DNA of 64,000 nucleotides. It comes from an uncultured Bacteroides sp. (GTDB lineage: Bacteria > Bacteroidota > Bacteroidia > Bacteroidales > Bacteroidaceae). The stretch covers positions 62,001 to 126,000 of the forward strand of contig NZ_OY782854.1 in the NCBI RefSeq assembly GCF_963678425.1, given 5' to 3'. The notes below the pieces were generated by a model, which saw only the letters and a program-made list of their open reading frames with translations, made no database searches and was not told the origin of the DNA. A program made the translations under genes and the position numbers. Numbering within the stretch: position 1 is the stretch's first letter; each line of letters begins with the position of its first letter. Positions 1 through 7,800 of the stretch are shown piece by piece.

Positions 1-32
1 AGGAATACTAATTTAGAGTTTATTTTTGCGTT

Positions 33-188
33 TTGAAAAAAGAAGAAAGACAATCCTTACTGTCTCTGCTTCTCCCGTTAGGAATCCCTGATTATTTTGA
101 TGTTGTTTCCGTGGAATCCCTTTATACTTGTTTGTATTCTGAAAAAAAACGGATAATTGCTGAATTATTTGATTTTATTCTCCAATAA
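33..188 (+). pseudogene. ISAon1-type transposase N-terminal fragment
   Basis: An open frame with no ATG (a TTG at 33 is the only plausible start) encodes about 51 residues containing SLLSLLLPLGIPDYFDVVSV and then a run of Lys/Glu. The LLPxGxxxYFD pattern is what I associate with the N-terminal region protein of ISAon1-family transposases, which is normally over 100 residues long. Here the frame stops at 186-188, exactly where the AT-rich repeat begins, so it reads as the broken 5' piece of an insertion sequence. The family assignment is from memory of the motif and is moderate; the truncation is visible. Confidence 0.45.
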
Positions 189-645
189 ATAAAAATAATT
201 GGTATATCGCTTAGATTTATTCACCAATTATTTTTCTAAAAAGCGATTAAGAAAATATGCCGAATAGTTCCATTGAAAGCCTTAAGGGATATTGAAGAAT
301 AAGCCTTGACGTTTTCAAAATGTGTCAAAACGTTTAAGTCCTTCTAGTAAAGGATTTCAGAACATATAGACATTAGTTTGCAATGACAATGAATTATCAA
401 TTTATAAAAGCACACCCACTAAATAATTATAACAGATATTTATTTTAAATGCCTTATAAAAAGTAGTTTAATGATGATTGCAATCATAAATACAACGGAC
501 AACAGGCGACAGAATGCAAAAAACACTGCCAAAAAAAAGCAATTTATAACTGAATTATTTGTCCAGATATTTTATTTTTTCAATGATAACTATCTAATAA
601 TCAATGTCTGCCAGGTAAAAATCGTAGGGGTATAAATGCCGAATT
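180..645. repeat. AT-rich dispersed repeat, copy A
   Basis: This non-coding stretch shares ordered blocks with 5284-5660. It begins with CTCCAATAAATAAAAAT, then an ATAAGCCT block, then AATTTATAAAAGCA followed by CCC, then CTGCCAAAAA, then TCCAG-ATATTTT, and ends in a TAATCA-TGT / CCAGG-AAAA / GGGG-GTAAAT block. Between the blocks the two copies are diverged. No reading frame is maintained. It lies between the broken ISAon1-type fragment and the IS30 transposase. It could be a degraded non-autonomous element or a conserved untranslated region; nothing in it names a function. Confidence 0.55.
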
Positions 646-1665
646 CAAGTTATAAACGCAACTCTCTCCTATGTTTTTTTAATGTATTAATAAACTCCAT
701 TGGGGTATAATATCCCAACCTTTTTCTCGGTCTTGAATTAATTAAATTTTCTACTATTTCTACCTGTTTTTCAGTTACTTCACTAAAGTCTGTCCCCTTA
801 GGAAAGTATTGCCTGACTAATCCATTTATATTTTCATTTGCTCCTCTTTCCCAAGAATGATAGGGTTTGGCAAAATAGAAATTAATTCTCAATTTTGTTT
901 CTATTTTTTTATGAAAAGCAAACTCAAACCCATTATCCGAGGTTATAGTGAAGATTTTCCCTTTAAATGATGTTAAACATTTAATAGCCGTATCTGCCAT
1001 TGATTTTGGATCACGCCCCTTAAGTTTGCGTATCCATAAGCGTCCGGTAAGCCTATCATTAATGGTCATTAGTGCACTCTTTTTATTCTTTCCAATTATA
1101 GAATCTATTTCAAAATCACCAAACCTTTTGCGTTCCTCTACAATGGCAGGTCTTTGATCAATAGTTCTGCGATTTTTAAGTATCCCTCTACTATTATATT
1201 CAGAGCCGCGTTTTTTGTTTTTTCGCCCTCTTCGGCGCAAATATTTATAAAGGCGTCCTTTCTGACGTTTATCTTTCCAGATCCATTGATAAAGTATTTC
1301 ATGAGAAACCATGGGAATCGACTGTAATTTGCACCGACCTGATATCTGTTCCGGACTATAATTAAATTCTATTAGCAGATCCTTTGCAAGAGCCTTCATT
1401 TCTTGGGTAAAGACTACTTTCCCAGGGCGACATTTCTTTCTTAAGTCAGCTTTCTTTTGAGCTTCACGGGGCATGTACTGATGCCAGGAGCCATAAGAAT
1501 TACGAATGATTTCACGGCCTATGGTACTTTTATGAACCTTTACAAGAGAGGCTATCTCACTTTTACTTTTTCCACTGTGAAGATATGCAGAAATTTCATA
1601 TCTTTGTTCTTGGGTTAAATGTTTCATCTTGTAACTGATTTTGTAGGAGATTGAGGGAACAAGAT
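640..1665. mobile_element. IS30-family insertion sequence (approximate limits)
   Basis: A single transposase gene of normal IS30 length occupies nearly all of this segment, as expected for elements of roughly 1.0-1.2 kb. The exact ends could not be fixed. A short inverted match (TCTCCTA at 665-671 and TAGGAGA at 1644-1650) lies near both sides and may be part of diverged terminal repeats, but no clean target duplication was recognised. The left edge directly abuts dispersed repeat copy A. Confidence 0.35.
650..1627 (-). CDS. IS30-family transposase
   Basis: The 325-residue protein carries out cut-and-paste or circle-forming transposition of its own element. The N-terminus (MKHLTQEQRYEISAYLHSG) is the typical IS30 helix-turn-helix start, with a second DNA-binding segment around residues 20-45 (SEIASLVKVHKSTIGREI). 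The DDE/RNase H-like core follows: the first Asp lies in FGDFEIDSII near residue 172, the second in ITSDNGFEF near 233, and the Glu near 269 in WERGANENINGL. The gene ends with the usual KRLGYYTPMEF block. Length is full for the family and all three catalytic acids are present, so the enzyme looks intact. Transcribed leftward, away from the ammonium genes. Confidence 0.95.
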   Translation of the reverse strand: MKHLTQEQRYEISAYLHSGKSKSEIASLVKVHKSTIGREIIRNSYGSWHQYMPREAQKKADLRKKCRPGKVVFTQEMKALAKDLLIEFNYSPEQISGRCKLQSIPMVSHEILYQWIWKDKRQKGRLYKYLRRRGRKNKKRGSEYNSRGILKNRRTIDQRPAIVEERKRFGDFEIDSIIGKNKKSALMTINDRLTGRLWIRKLKGRDPKSMADTAIKCLTSFKGKIFTITSDNGFEFAFHKKIETKLRINFYFAKPYHSWERGANENINGLVRQYFPKGTDFSEVTEKQVEIVENLINSRPRKRLGYYTPMEFINTLKKHRRELRL

Positions 1666-2311
1666 AATTATTTTATCCCATCAGAGAAAGGGGGGAAGAA
1701 AAACATTTTCCCCTTCTCTGAAAAAATATTCAATCTAAAATTCCATCAGTTGCATTTAACACTTGAATTTAGGAATATATATAGAGAATATACATCCAAC
1801 GTCCTTAATCCTTTTAATAAATCAGTCTTATTCAGGCCAGTTTTGCAACTTCCTTGTTAATCGCTTACAGCGAGAGTGACTGCATGAGCGACCTTATGCT
1901 CAGTCTTGTTTTGCATGTCCCAGTGATATTATTGATCTAATATACTAATAGATTAGCTCAATTTATTTTATACGATCTGTTTTTAGTTTCCAATAATTTT
2001 ATTGAATCAGAATTGTAACTTTTATTTTGTCAGATAAACAGTCTAAAGAGTAACAATTTGGTTATATATCTATCTATTTTAAATTAAAATGAATAGTTGG
2101 GGTATTATGAATGTTATTTTGTAAGCTAAAAGCTTTGATGATATATCAAAATGATCTTTCTTTGTGAAAATAAAAATGAATACGATAATCAAATCATGTA
2201 AATTGGTATCAAAATGTAATATTAAAAAATGACTTGGATATCATAAGCTTGATCTTGATTTTTCAGAAGAAATAAATATGTAATTTTACAAACTATAAAT
2301 TCTAAAGAATA
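1628..2311. other. Intergenic region upstream of the ammonium operon
   Basis: About 680 bases separate the IS30 gene from the porin gene. Next to the IS right edge is a G/C-rich imperfect hairpin: CAGAGAAAGGGGGGAA (1682-1697) against TTCCCCTTCTCTG ending at 1720. It is not followed by a T-run on either strand, so it is not an obvious terminator. The rest is very AT-rich and must hold the promoter of the torF-PII-amt operon, but I saw no clear TAnnTTTG box and no sigma-54 consensus there. Confidence 0.4.
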
Positions 2312-3046
2312 ATGAAAAAACGTAAGAAAAATTTAGCAATGATTGTAAGCTGTGTTACTCTTCTATTTCCTGCAGTTATAAATGCACAAAATGACACAAA
2401 AGTAACAGTAGGAGCAGATGTTGTAAGTGGTTACTACTGGAGAGGTGAAGATCTTGGAGGAATCAGCGTACAGCCAAGTTTAGGTATTACCAAGGGTAAT
2501 TTTGCACTATCAGCATGGGGCAATGTGGGACTGGATGAGAAGGATACGAAAGAGTTTGATCTTACTGCTGCGTACACAATTGGAAAAGTAAACATCGGAG
2601 TTACCGACTATTCTTTCAATAAGACCCCAGGAAGCAGTGAAGCAAATGCAAAATATTTCAGTTATGGAGCACATTCAGCTGAAAGTTCACACGTCTTCGA
2701 AGGAAATATTGGGTACAATTTTGGTTTGTTTTCCCTTAACTGGTACACCAACTTTGCGGGACAGGACTACTATAAAAAGAAAGACGGAAAGCGAGCCTAT
2801 TCTTCTTACATTGAGGCTGCAGCTCCTTTTACATTGGGCGGTTTGGACATGAAAGCAGAAATAGGTTGTACCCCTTGGGATGGTGCATACACTACAAAAA
2901 CAGATAAATTAGCAATAGTGAATATAGGATTAACAGCAAAAAAAACTGTAAAAGTTACGGATTCATTTAGTTTTCCTGCTTTTGCAAAAATAGCTGTTAA
3001 CCCGGAATCACAAAAAGCTTACATGGTATTTGGTATAAGTTTTTAA
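2312..3046 (+). CDS. TorF-like putative porin (gcw_chp family)
   Basis: The 244-residue protein begins with a Sec signal peptide (MKKRKKNLAMIVSCVTLLF, cleavage likely after VINA) followed by alternating beta-strand sequence and a terminal aromatic (GISF), the hallmark of an outer-membrane barrel. The start of the mature part (VTVGADVVSGYYWRGEDLGG) matches the TorF/gcw_chp putative porin family as I know it. It is first in a tight operon, 12 bases before the PII gene and then the ammonium transporter, so a role in moving a nitrogen compound across the outer membrane is a reasonable inference. The substrate itself cannot be read from the sequence. Confidence 0.75.
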   Translation: MKKRKKNLAMIVSCVTLLFPAVINAQNDTKVTVGADVVSGYYWRGEDLGGISVQPSLGITKGNFALSAWGNVGLDEKDTKEFDLTAAYTIGKVNIGVTDYSFNKTPGSSEANAKYFSYGAHSAESSHVFEGNIGYNFGLFSLNWYTNFAGQDYYKKKDGKRAYSSYIEAAAPFTLGGLDMKAEIGCTPWDGAYTTKTDKLAIVNIGLTAKKTVKVTDSFSFPAFAKIAVNPESQKAYMVFGISF

Positions 3047-3058
3047 AAATAATGTAAT

Positions 3059-3406
3059 ATGAAAAAGATTGAAGCAATTATTCGTACTTCAAAATTTGAA
3101 GAAGTAAAGGATGCCCTTAACAAAATTGGAATTGAATTTTTCTCGTTTTGGGAAGCTACAGGTGTTGGAAATGAAAAGAATCTCCAGCGTACTTATCGTG
3201 GAGAACATGGCAGCACTGCATTAATCCCCCGCAGATTATTAACGATTGTGGTTCGTGACGAAAATGTCAGAAAAACAGTTGATTGTTTACTCGATGTTGC
3301 CTATACGGGACAAATAGGAGATGGTAAAATATTTGTTTCCCCAATTGAAGAATCCTGGAGAATCCGTACACGTGAAAGTGGAGATGAATCATTATACTCA
3401 AAGTAA
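3059..3406 (+). CDS. P-II family nitrogen regulatory protein
   Basis: The 115-residue protein has the PII fold pattern: MKKIEAIIRTSKFEEVKDAL at the N-terminus, a T-loop around residues 36-55 (YRGEHGSTALIPRR) and the C-terminal GDGKIFVSPIEE block that binds ATP/ADP. PII trimers sense 2-oxoglutarate and adenylates and plug AmtB-type channels. Its position between the porin and amt genes fits a GlnK-like role. The T-loop keeps Tyr46 but has Gly at position 51, where enterobacterial PII has the uridylylated Tyr, so control by uridylylation is unlikely; this is read directly from the alignment of YRG with the family motif. I use no gene symbol because glnB and glnK cannot be told apart here. Confidence 0.9.
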   Translation: MKKIEAIIRTSKFEEVKDALNKIGIEFFSFWEATGVGNEKNLQRTYRGEHGSTALIPRRLLTIVVRDENVRKTVDCLLDVAYTGQIGDGKIFVSPIEESWRIRTRESGDESLYSK

Positions 3407-3460
3407 AATATTTAAAAGATTCATTTAGCGACAAAATTCTATTAATTTAAAAAATGAACT

Positions 3461-4993
3461 ATGATATTAAGTAAAATACTTAGAAAAGAGACGTCATTTA
3501 GTCTAAGAGTGACAATGAGTCGGTCTGAAAAGATAAAACTGTTTTTTGCTATTTTTTCAGGGAAGATAATAGGTATGGGTATGGTAATAGCAGCCATGAT
3601 AATGCTTCCCGGGTTAATTGGGTTATCAGCCAATGCTGCTGAAGTTTATACTGCACATGAAACTGCCGTAATAAATTCTTTAAACACGGCTTGGGTGCTT
3701 GTTGCAGCAGCACTGGTGTTTGGTATGCAAGCAGGTTTCGTTATGCTGGAAGCTGGTTTTGCCAGAAAAAGGGAAACTGTCAATGTTTTAATTGAATGTA
3801 TTTTGGATACAGCCATTTGTGGAGTCTTTTTCTGGGCTATCGGATATGCATTCATGTTTAGTAGCGGTAACGGATTTATAGGATACCACTGGTTCTTCCT
3901 TCAAGGAATGCCTGCAACTTATGGAACGACAGGTATTGCAATTTTAGCACACTGGATTTTCCAATTTGCCTTTGCCGACACCGCATCAACCATTACTTCC
4001 GGTGCAATGATCGGACGTACCAGTTTCAAAGGTGATATTCTCTACAGTATTTGTGTTACCGGTTTTATTTATCCTGTTATTGGTCACTGGGCCTGGGGAC
4101 CTGACGGATTTTTAGCATTAATGGGAACTCCTGGCCATTTTTTGCCTACTTTAGGACAATGTTTCCGTGACTTCGCTGGTTCAACAGTGGTTCATACAAT
4201 TGGTGGTGTTATTTCATTAGCCGGTGCAATTGTTCTTGGTCCCCGTATCGGTCGTGTGTTTTTGCGCGATGACAAAGATAAAGGTGGATTGCCAGCTCCT
4301 CATAGTTTACCATTGGCAACTCTCGGAGCCTTTCTACTTTGGTTTGGCTGGTACGGCTTTAACCCGGGAAGTACACTTTCAGCAATGGATTATGATGGAA
4401 TCGGCCGCGTTGCTGCCAATACAACAATTGCAGCTTGTACAGGTACTTTTGGAGCCATGATATTAGCTTACTTTTTCGGACTTACAAAAGGTAAGTTTGA
4501 TACAAGTTTCTCGGTGAACGGATTACTTGGTGGATTGGTTGCAATTACATGTCCTTGCTATTGGGTTTCACCGTTTGGCTCGGCAATAATTGGGCTTGTA
4601 GCTGGTTTTGTAGTATTCGGAGGCATTTATCTTTTAGAATATCTTCGTATTGATGATCCTGTTGGTGCTGTTTCAGTTCATGGTTTAAACGGTATTTGGG
4701 GAACATTATCTCTTGGTTTATTTGCAACGGGGCAATTTGGCGCAACCGGAGCGATGGGAGCCGACAATACAGCTCCTGTAACTGGTCTGTTTTATGGCGG
4801 AGGATTAAGTGTACTCGAAGCACAAGCGGTAGGTAGTGCAATTGTAACGATAGTCACATTCGCTGTTGCAATGGTAGTGATGCTGATTGTTGCCAAATTA
4901 CCATATCCATGGAAATTACGTATCGAACCTCACGGTGAAACAAGTGAAGGTGGTATTGATGTATTTGAACACGGATCAAAAGCATATTATTGA
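3461..4993 (+). CDS. amt: Ammonium transporter (Amt/MEP/Rh family)
   Basis: The 510-residue membrane protein has the eleven-helix Amt pattern, including GMQAGFVMLEAGFARKRETV, the FAFADTASTITSGAMIGR segment and the paired pore histidines (VHTIGG near residue 247; VSVHGLNGIWG near 407). It conducts ammonium/ammonia across the inner membrane. The N-terminus extends before the first channel helix and resembles a signal sequence (residues 24-60), which is common in Amt proteins. An alternative start is the ATG at 3515 (MSRSEKIKL). The gene follows the PII gene by 54 bases, the classic glnK-amt pairing, and is closed by a strong terminator. Confidence 0.95.
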   Translation: MILSKILRKETSFSLRVTMSRSEKIKLFFAIFSGKIIGMGMVIAAMIMLPGLIGLSANAAEVYTAHETAVINSLNTAWVLVAAALVFGMQAGFVMLEAGFARKRETVNVLIECILDTAICGVFFWAIGYAFMFSSGNGFIGYHWFFLQGMPATYGTTGIAILAHWIFQFAFADTASTITSGAMIGRTSFKGDILYSICVTGFIYPVIGHWAWGPDGFLALMGTPGHFLPTLGQCFRDFAGSTVVHTIGGVISLAGAIVLGPRIGRVFLRDDKDKGGLPAPHSLPLATLGAFLLWFGWYGFNPGSTLSAMDYDGIGRVAANTTIAACTGTFGAMILAYFFGLTKGKFDTSFSVNGLLGGLVAITCPCYWVSPFGSAIIGLVAGFVVFGGIYLLEYLRIDDPVGAVSVHGLNGIWGTLSLGLFATGQFGATGAMGADNTAPVTGLFYGGGLSVLEAQAVGSAIVTIVTFAVAMVVMLIVAKLPYPWKLRIEPHGETSEGGIDVFEHGSKAYY

Positions 4994-5059
4994 TTCTGTA
5001 ATCTTTGAAAAATGATTCTGATATTCCTTTAAATCAATATTTTAAATTCAATACTTAAT

Positions 5060-5099
5060 AAAAAAACCGTTTCAATTATACTGGTTGAGACGGTTTTTT
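5060..5099 (+). terminator. Rho-independent terminator after amt
   Basis: A 15-bp stem with one G-T pair (AAAAAACCGTTTCAA against TTGAGACGGTTTTTT) and a 9-base loop, ending in a T-run, lies 65 bases after the amt stop codon. The A-run on the left arm means it could also act on the minus strand. Confidence 0.9.
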
Positions 5100-5283
5100 A
5101 CGTCATAATCAATTGACTATATGCTAAATTCCAAAAGAAATCAGATTATAAACATTTAAAGCAAGAGCAATACACTGTGAAACTACATAAAACAAATCGT
5201 ATGCTTTTTAGTTTTGTTGATTCTAATAGGGCTATTAATAGGTCGTCAAATTCTTATTCATTCAGCAATAAATAAAATTCAAA

Positions 5284-5660
5284 CTCCAATAAATAAAAAT
5301 CTTAGGAAAATAAGCCTGAACGAAACTCCTAATAATTTTCAAAAAACATAATCGGGTGTTTTCGGTGAAAATAACATTGCTGATAATCAGTTGTTTAAAT
5401 ATTTATAACGAACAATTTATAAAAGCAACCCCATAAATTTATTGGGATATAACTTTTATCTTAAGAATCTAATAACTAATATATTAATGATTATTTAATA
5501 GTTGAATTAGTAAACAATAGAAAGAAAATTGTGAAAGTTGCTGCCAAAAATGAACCATTTATTCTTAGAAGTTTTTATCCAGGTATTTTTTTTTTTTGTA
5601 TTTAACTGTTAGATAATCAGTGTATTCCAGGCAAAATCAGAGGGCGTGTAAATAAGCGTT
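5284..5660. repeat. AT-rich dispersed repeat, copy B
   Basis: Non-coding. Shares the ordered blocks described for 180-645: CTCCAATAAATAAAAAT at its left end, AATTTATAAAAGCA plus CCCC near 5413, CTGCCAAAAA near 5544, TCCAGGTATTTT near 5578 and the closing ATAATCAGTGT / CCAGGCAAAA block near 5616. It fills the gap between the amt terminator and the 3' end of the HAD phosphatase gene. The bases between the terminator and this repeat (5100-5283) show nothing recognisable. Confidence 0.55.
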
Positions 5661-5668
5661 TTTCTGGC

Positions 5669-6538
5669 TTACTTATTTTGTGTTTTTCCGGCTTTTTCTT
5701 TGTGCAGTTTCATCAGTTCATTGAAATCTGAATCGGCTTTAATTTTGTCGATGATAGTTTTTACAACAACATCTATTTCTTTGTCTTCAGAGTAATCAGC
5801 AGGGCATACAAAGTTAACCCGGTTTTCAGTAATCAGTTTTTCAGCCACTTCCTTATTCTTTCTCGGAGGATATACAGCAATGGAATGACCACCTTGCTGT
5901 TTTACCAGTTTCATGCAAGGAATATCAGTAGCTCCGTCTCCGAAATAAATCATGTGATTGAAAGGAATGCGCCGGTCCGATTCATTGATAAACTCATTGA
6001 TCTTCTTTGTATCGTTCGCACTTGTGATGCCCTTGTTTATTTTAAAAAGGAACTGAGTCTTGTTGGTGAAGTTTACAGCAATTGCAGGCCACTGAGCAAT
6101 ACCGTCCACGGTATATAGATAAGAAGAAGCAAATATCTGATTAAACTTTTTTCCAACTTTGGTACCTTCAATCATCTCTTTGAGCCCCGAAGAATTGATA
6201 TAGTGCTCTATGGTTACTCCTTTCTTTTTCCCATATTCATTGATACGATCAAACCACTTCTCCACACCATTGAACAGTTCAACAGATTCTCCGAACTTCT
6301 TGAAGCTCTCTTTCTTCAGTGAAATGCCATTTGCCTGTGCTTTCTGAAGCATTAAAAGCATATAAGTCAGAATCTGATCGGCATCCTGCGATTCAGCTAG
6401 TTCTTTATTTTCTTTCCAGAATTCATCCTTATTCTTGCCTATTGCCTGAATAAAAGCATACTCCTGCATGTTTCCCGGCGAGAGGGTACCGTCGAAATCG
6501 TAGATTAATGCCACAATGGGCTTTTCTTTTTTGCTCAT
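5669..6538 (-). CDS. HAD-family hydrolase / phosphoserine-phosphatase-like
   Basis: The 289-residue cytoplasmic protein has HAD motif I in IYDFDGTLSPGNM (residues 13-24), with nucleophile Asp15 and acid Asp17, and motif III/IV in IYFGDGATDIPCMK near residue 200, where acidic residues hold Mg2+. The long insert between them (roughly residues 30-170) is a helical cap. HAD enzymes of this kind remove phosphate from small metabolites; no substrate is indicated. No signal peptide is seen, so it acts in the cytoplasm. It is a single-gene transcript with its own TAnnTTTG promoter, divergent from the lipocalin-MsrB gene. Confidence 0.85.
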   Translation of the reverse strand: MSKKEKPIVALIYDFDGTLSPGNMQEYAFIQAIGKNKDEFWKENKELAESQDADQILTYMLLMLQKAQANGISLKKESFKKFGESVELFNGVEKWFDRINEYGKKKGVTIEHYINSSGLKEMIEGTKVGKKFNQIFASSYLYTVDGIAQWPAIAVNFTNKTQFLFKINKGITSANDTKKINEFINESDRRIPFNHMIYFGDGATDIPCMKLVKQQGGHSIAVYPPRKNKEVAEKLITENRVNFVCPADYSEDKEIDVVVKTIIDKIKADSDFNELMKLHKEKAGKTQNK

Positions 6539-6562
6539 AATCTTATATTAAAGTCTTTGTAA

Positions 6563-6570
6563 CAAAGGTA
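6563..6570 (-). promoter_or_regulatory. TAnnTTTG (-7) promoter box for the HAD gene
   Basis: On the minus strand the sequence TACCTTTG lies about 25 bases before the start codon of the phosphatase gene. It fits the Bacteroidota sigma-A -7 consensus TAnnTTTG exactly. No good -33 TTTG was identified. Confidence 0.6.
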
Positions 6571-6667
6571 ATTAATTTATCTAATGTTTTTTATACATTG
6601 CGTTAATAACGTTTTTAAAACATTATAGATACTTTATCTGTTTCTATAATCAAAAACAGTAAGTAAT

Positions 6668-7579
6668 ATGAAAACAATATTATCCCTTTTATTATCCATG
6701 TCTGTTCCTTTATTGTCTGCTTGTGCACAAACCACGGATAAACAGATAAATACTGAGACCGTAAAATCATTGGATATAAAAAGATACATGGGCATGTGGT
6801 ATGAGATAGCTCGGTTCGATCATCGTTTTGAAAGAGGTTTGGTAGGTTGTACGGCAGAATATACTCTTTTGCCGGATGGCAAAATTCAGGTACTGAACAG
6901 CGGTTACAAAAACGATTTTAACGGTAAATATAAAACAGCCAAAGGAAAAGCCAAACTTCCCAATCTGGCAGAACCGGGTAAGCTGAAAGTGTCTTTCTTT
7001 CTTTGGTTCTATGGGGACTATTATGTGATGGAACTGGATAAAGATTATAAGTATGTTTTAATAGGCAGTAGTTCGGATAAGTATCTTTGGATTCTTAGTC
7101 GTACGCCCCAACTTCCGTCGGAAACTCTGGAACTGATTCTTGATAAAGCGCGACAGCGGGGATATGATGTCTCAAAGCTAATTTGGGTAAAACAAAAAGA
7201 AGAAATAAATCAAACAACAATAAAAATGAGAACATTGACTCCTGAGGAAAAAGCTGTTATTATCAATAAAGGGACCGAACGACCTTTTACCGGCACTTAT
7301 TATGATAATCACGAGAAAGGAACCTATTATTGCAAACAATGTGGTGCTGCACTGTATCGTTCAGAAGATAAATTTGATTCCGGTTGCGGGTGGCCAAGTT
7401 TTGACGATGAAATACCCGGTGCGGTAAAAAAAATACCCGATGCTGACGGCAGGCGTACAGAAATAGTTTGTGCCAAATGCGGCGGACATCTCGGGCATGT
7501 ATTTAAAGGAGAAGGCTTTACTCCAAAGAACATCCGCCATTGTGTAAACTCCATTTCTCTTGATTTCGAACCTAAATAA
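6668..7579 (+). CDS. Lipoprotein fusion: lipocalin domain plus methionine sulfoxide reductase MsrB
   Basis: A 303-residue two-domain protein. Residues 1-19 form a lipoprotein signal (lipobox LSAC, lipidated Cys19). Residues about 35-175 are a bacterial lipocalin (Blc type) with the structural motif YMGMWYEIARF and the closing LWILSRTPQL block. Residues about 187-303 are a complete MsrB domain with zinc Cys pairs CKQC and CAKC, SGCGWPSF, GHLGHVF and the catalytic Cys in RHCVNS. MsrB reduces methionine-R-sulfoxide; here it would be exported and membrane-anchored. The linker (EEINQTTIK) is encoded by AT-rich DNA resembling an intergenic spacer, and an in-frame ATG at 7226 begins a canonical MsrB N-terminus (MRTLTPEEKAVI), so the fusion may have arisen by stop-codon loss, and a second cytoplasmic product is conceivable. 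Confidence 0.9.
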   Translation: MKTILSLLLSMSVPLLSACAQTTDKQINTETVKSLDIKRYMGMWYEIARFDHRFERGLVGCTAEYTLLPDGKIQVLNSGYKNDFNGKYKTAKGKAKLPNLAEPGKLKVSFFLWFYGDYYVMELDKDYKYVLIGSSSDKYLWILSRTPQLPSETLELILDKARQRGYDVSKLIWVKQKEEINQTTIKMRTLTPEEKAVIINKGTERPFTGTYYDNHEKGTYYCKQCGAALYRSEDKFDSGCGWPSFDDEIPGAVKKIPDADGRRTEIVCAKCGGHLGHVFKGEGFTPKNIRHCVNSISLDFEPK

Positions 7580-7585
7580 AAAGAG

Positions 7586-7622
7586 AACCCTGTACGGAAC
7601 AATTTTCAGTACGGGGTTATTT
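7586..7622 (+). terminator. Terminator after the lipocalin-MsrB gene
   Basis: AACCCTGTAC (7586-7595) pairs with GTACGGGGTT (7609-7618), one G-T pair, 13-base loop, followed by ATTTT. It starts 7 bases after the stop codon. The T-run is short, so strength is moderate. Confidence 0.65.
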
Positions 7623-7761
7623 TCCGGTTGACACATTACCAACAGCCGTTACAACTGAACTGGATGTGAAAGTTGTGAATTCAATATGTACTAGTTGCCC
7701 GGATGTGGTTGAACTACCTATAACGTTTTTTTTCAATGAATCAGCATTCTCCTATATCTAA
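7621..7761 (+). pseudogene. Possible ahpF remnant (alkyl hydroperoxide reductase subunit F)
   Basis: A 46-codon open frame without a start reads ...TELDVKVVNSICTSCPDVVE... and then stops at 7759-7761. The CxxCPDVV string is characteristic of the redox-active N-terminal thioredoxin-like domain of AhpF, which continues CPDVVQAL in intact proteins. Upstream and downstream parts are absent. The resemblance rests on one short motif, so the assignment is tentative. It lies in the 220-base gap between the lipocalin-MsrB gene and the radical SAM gene. Confidence 0.4.
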
Positions 7762-7767
7762 TATACT

Positions 7768-7775
7768 TATCTTTG
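7768..7775 (+). promoter_or_regulatory. TAnnTTTG promoter box for the radical SAM pair
   Basis: TATCTTTG matches the Bacteroidota -7 consensus exactly and sits 25 bases before the ATG of the radical SAM gene. Confidence 0.6.
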
Positions 7776-7800
7776 CAGAGTAAACCCCCACTTAATTTAT

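Noticed and set aside
1651..1860. Small plus-strand ORF of 69 codons beside the IS30 gene
   Set aside because: It is AT-driven, lacks a recognisable family or signal, and overlaps the hairpin at 1682-1720; I see no support for translation.
1868..1905. tRNA-like hairpin near the IS30 right side
   Set aside because: Only a short imperfect stem was found; there is no T-loop, D-loop or acceptor pairing, so no tRNA call.
7327..7642. Minus-strand ORFs across the MsrB domain
   Set aside because: They are antisense shadows of a gene with clear catalytic motifs.
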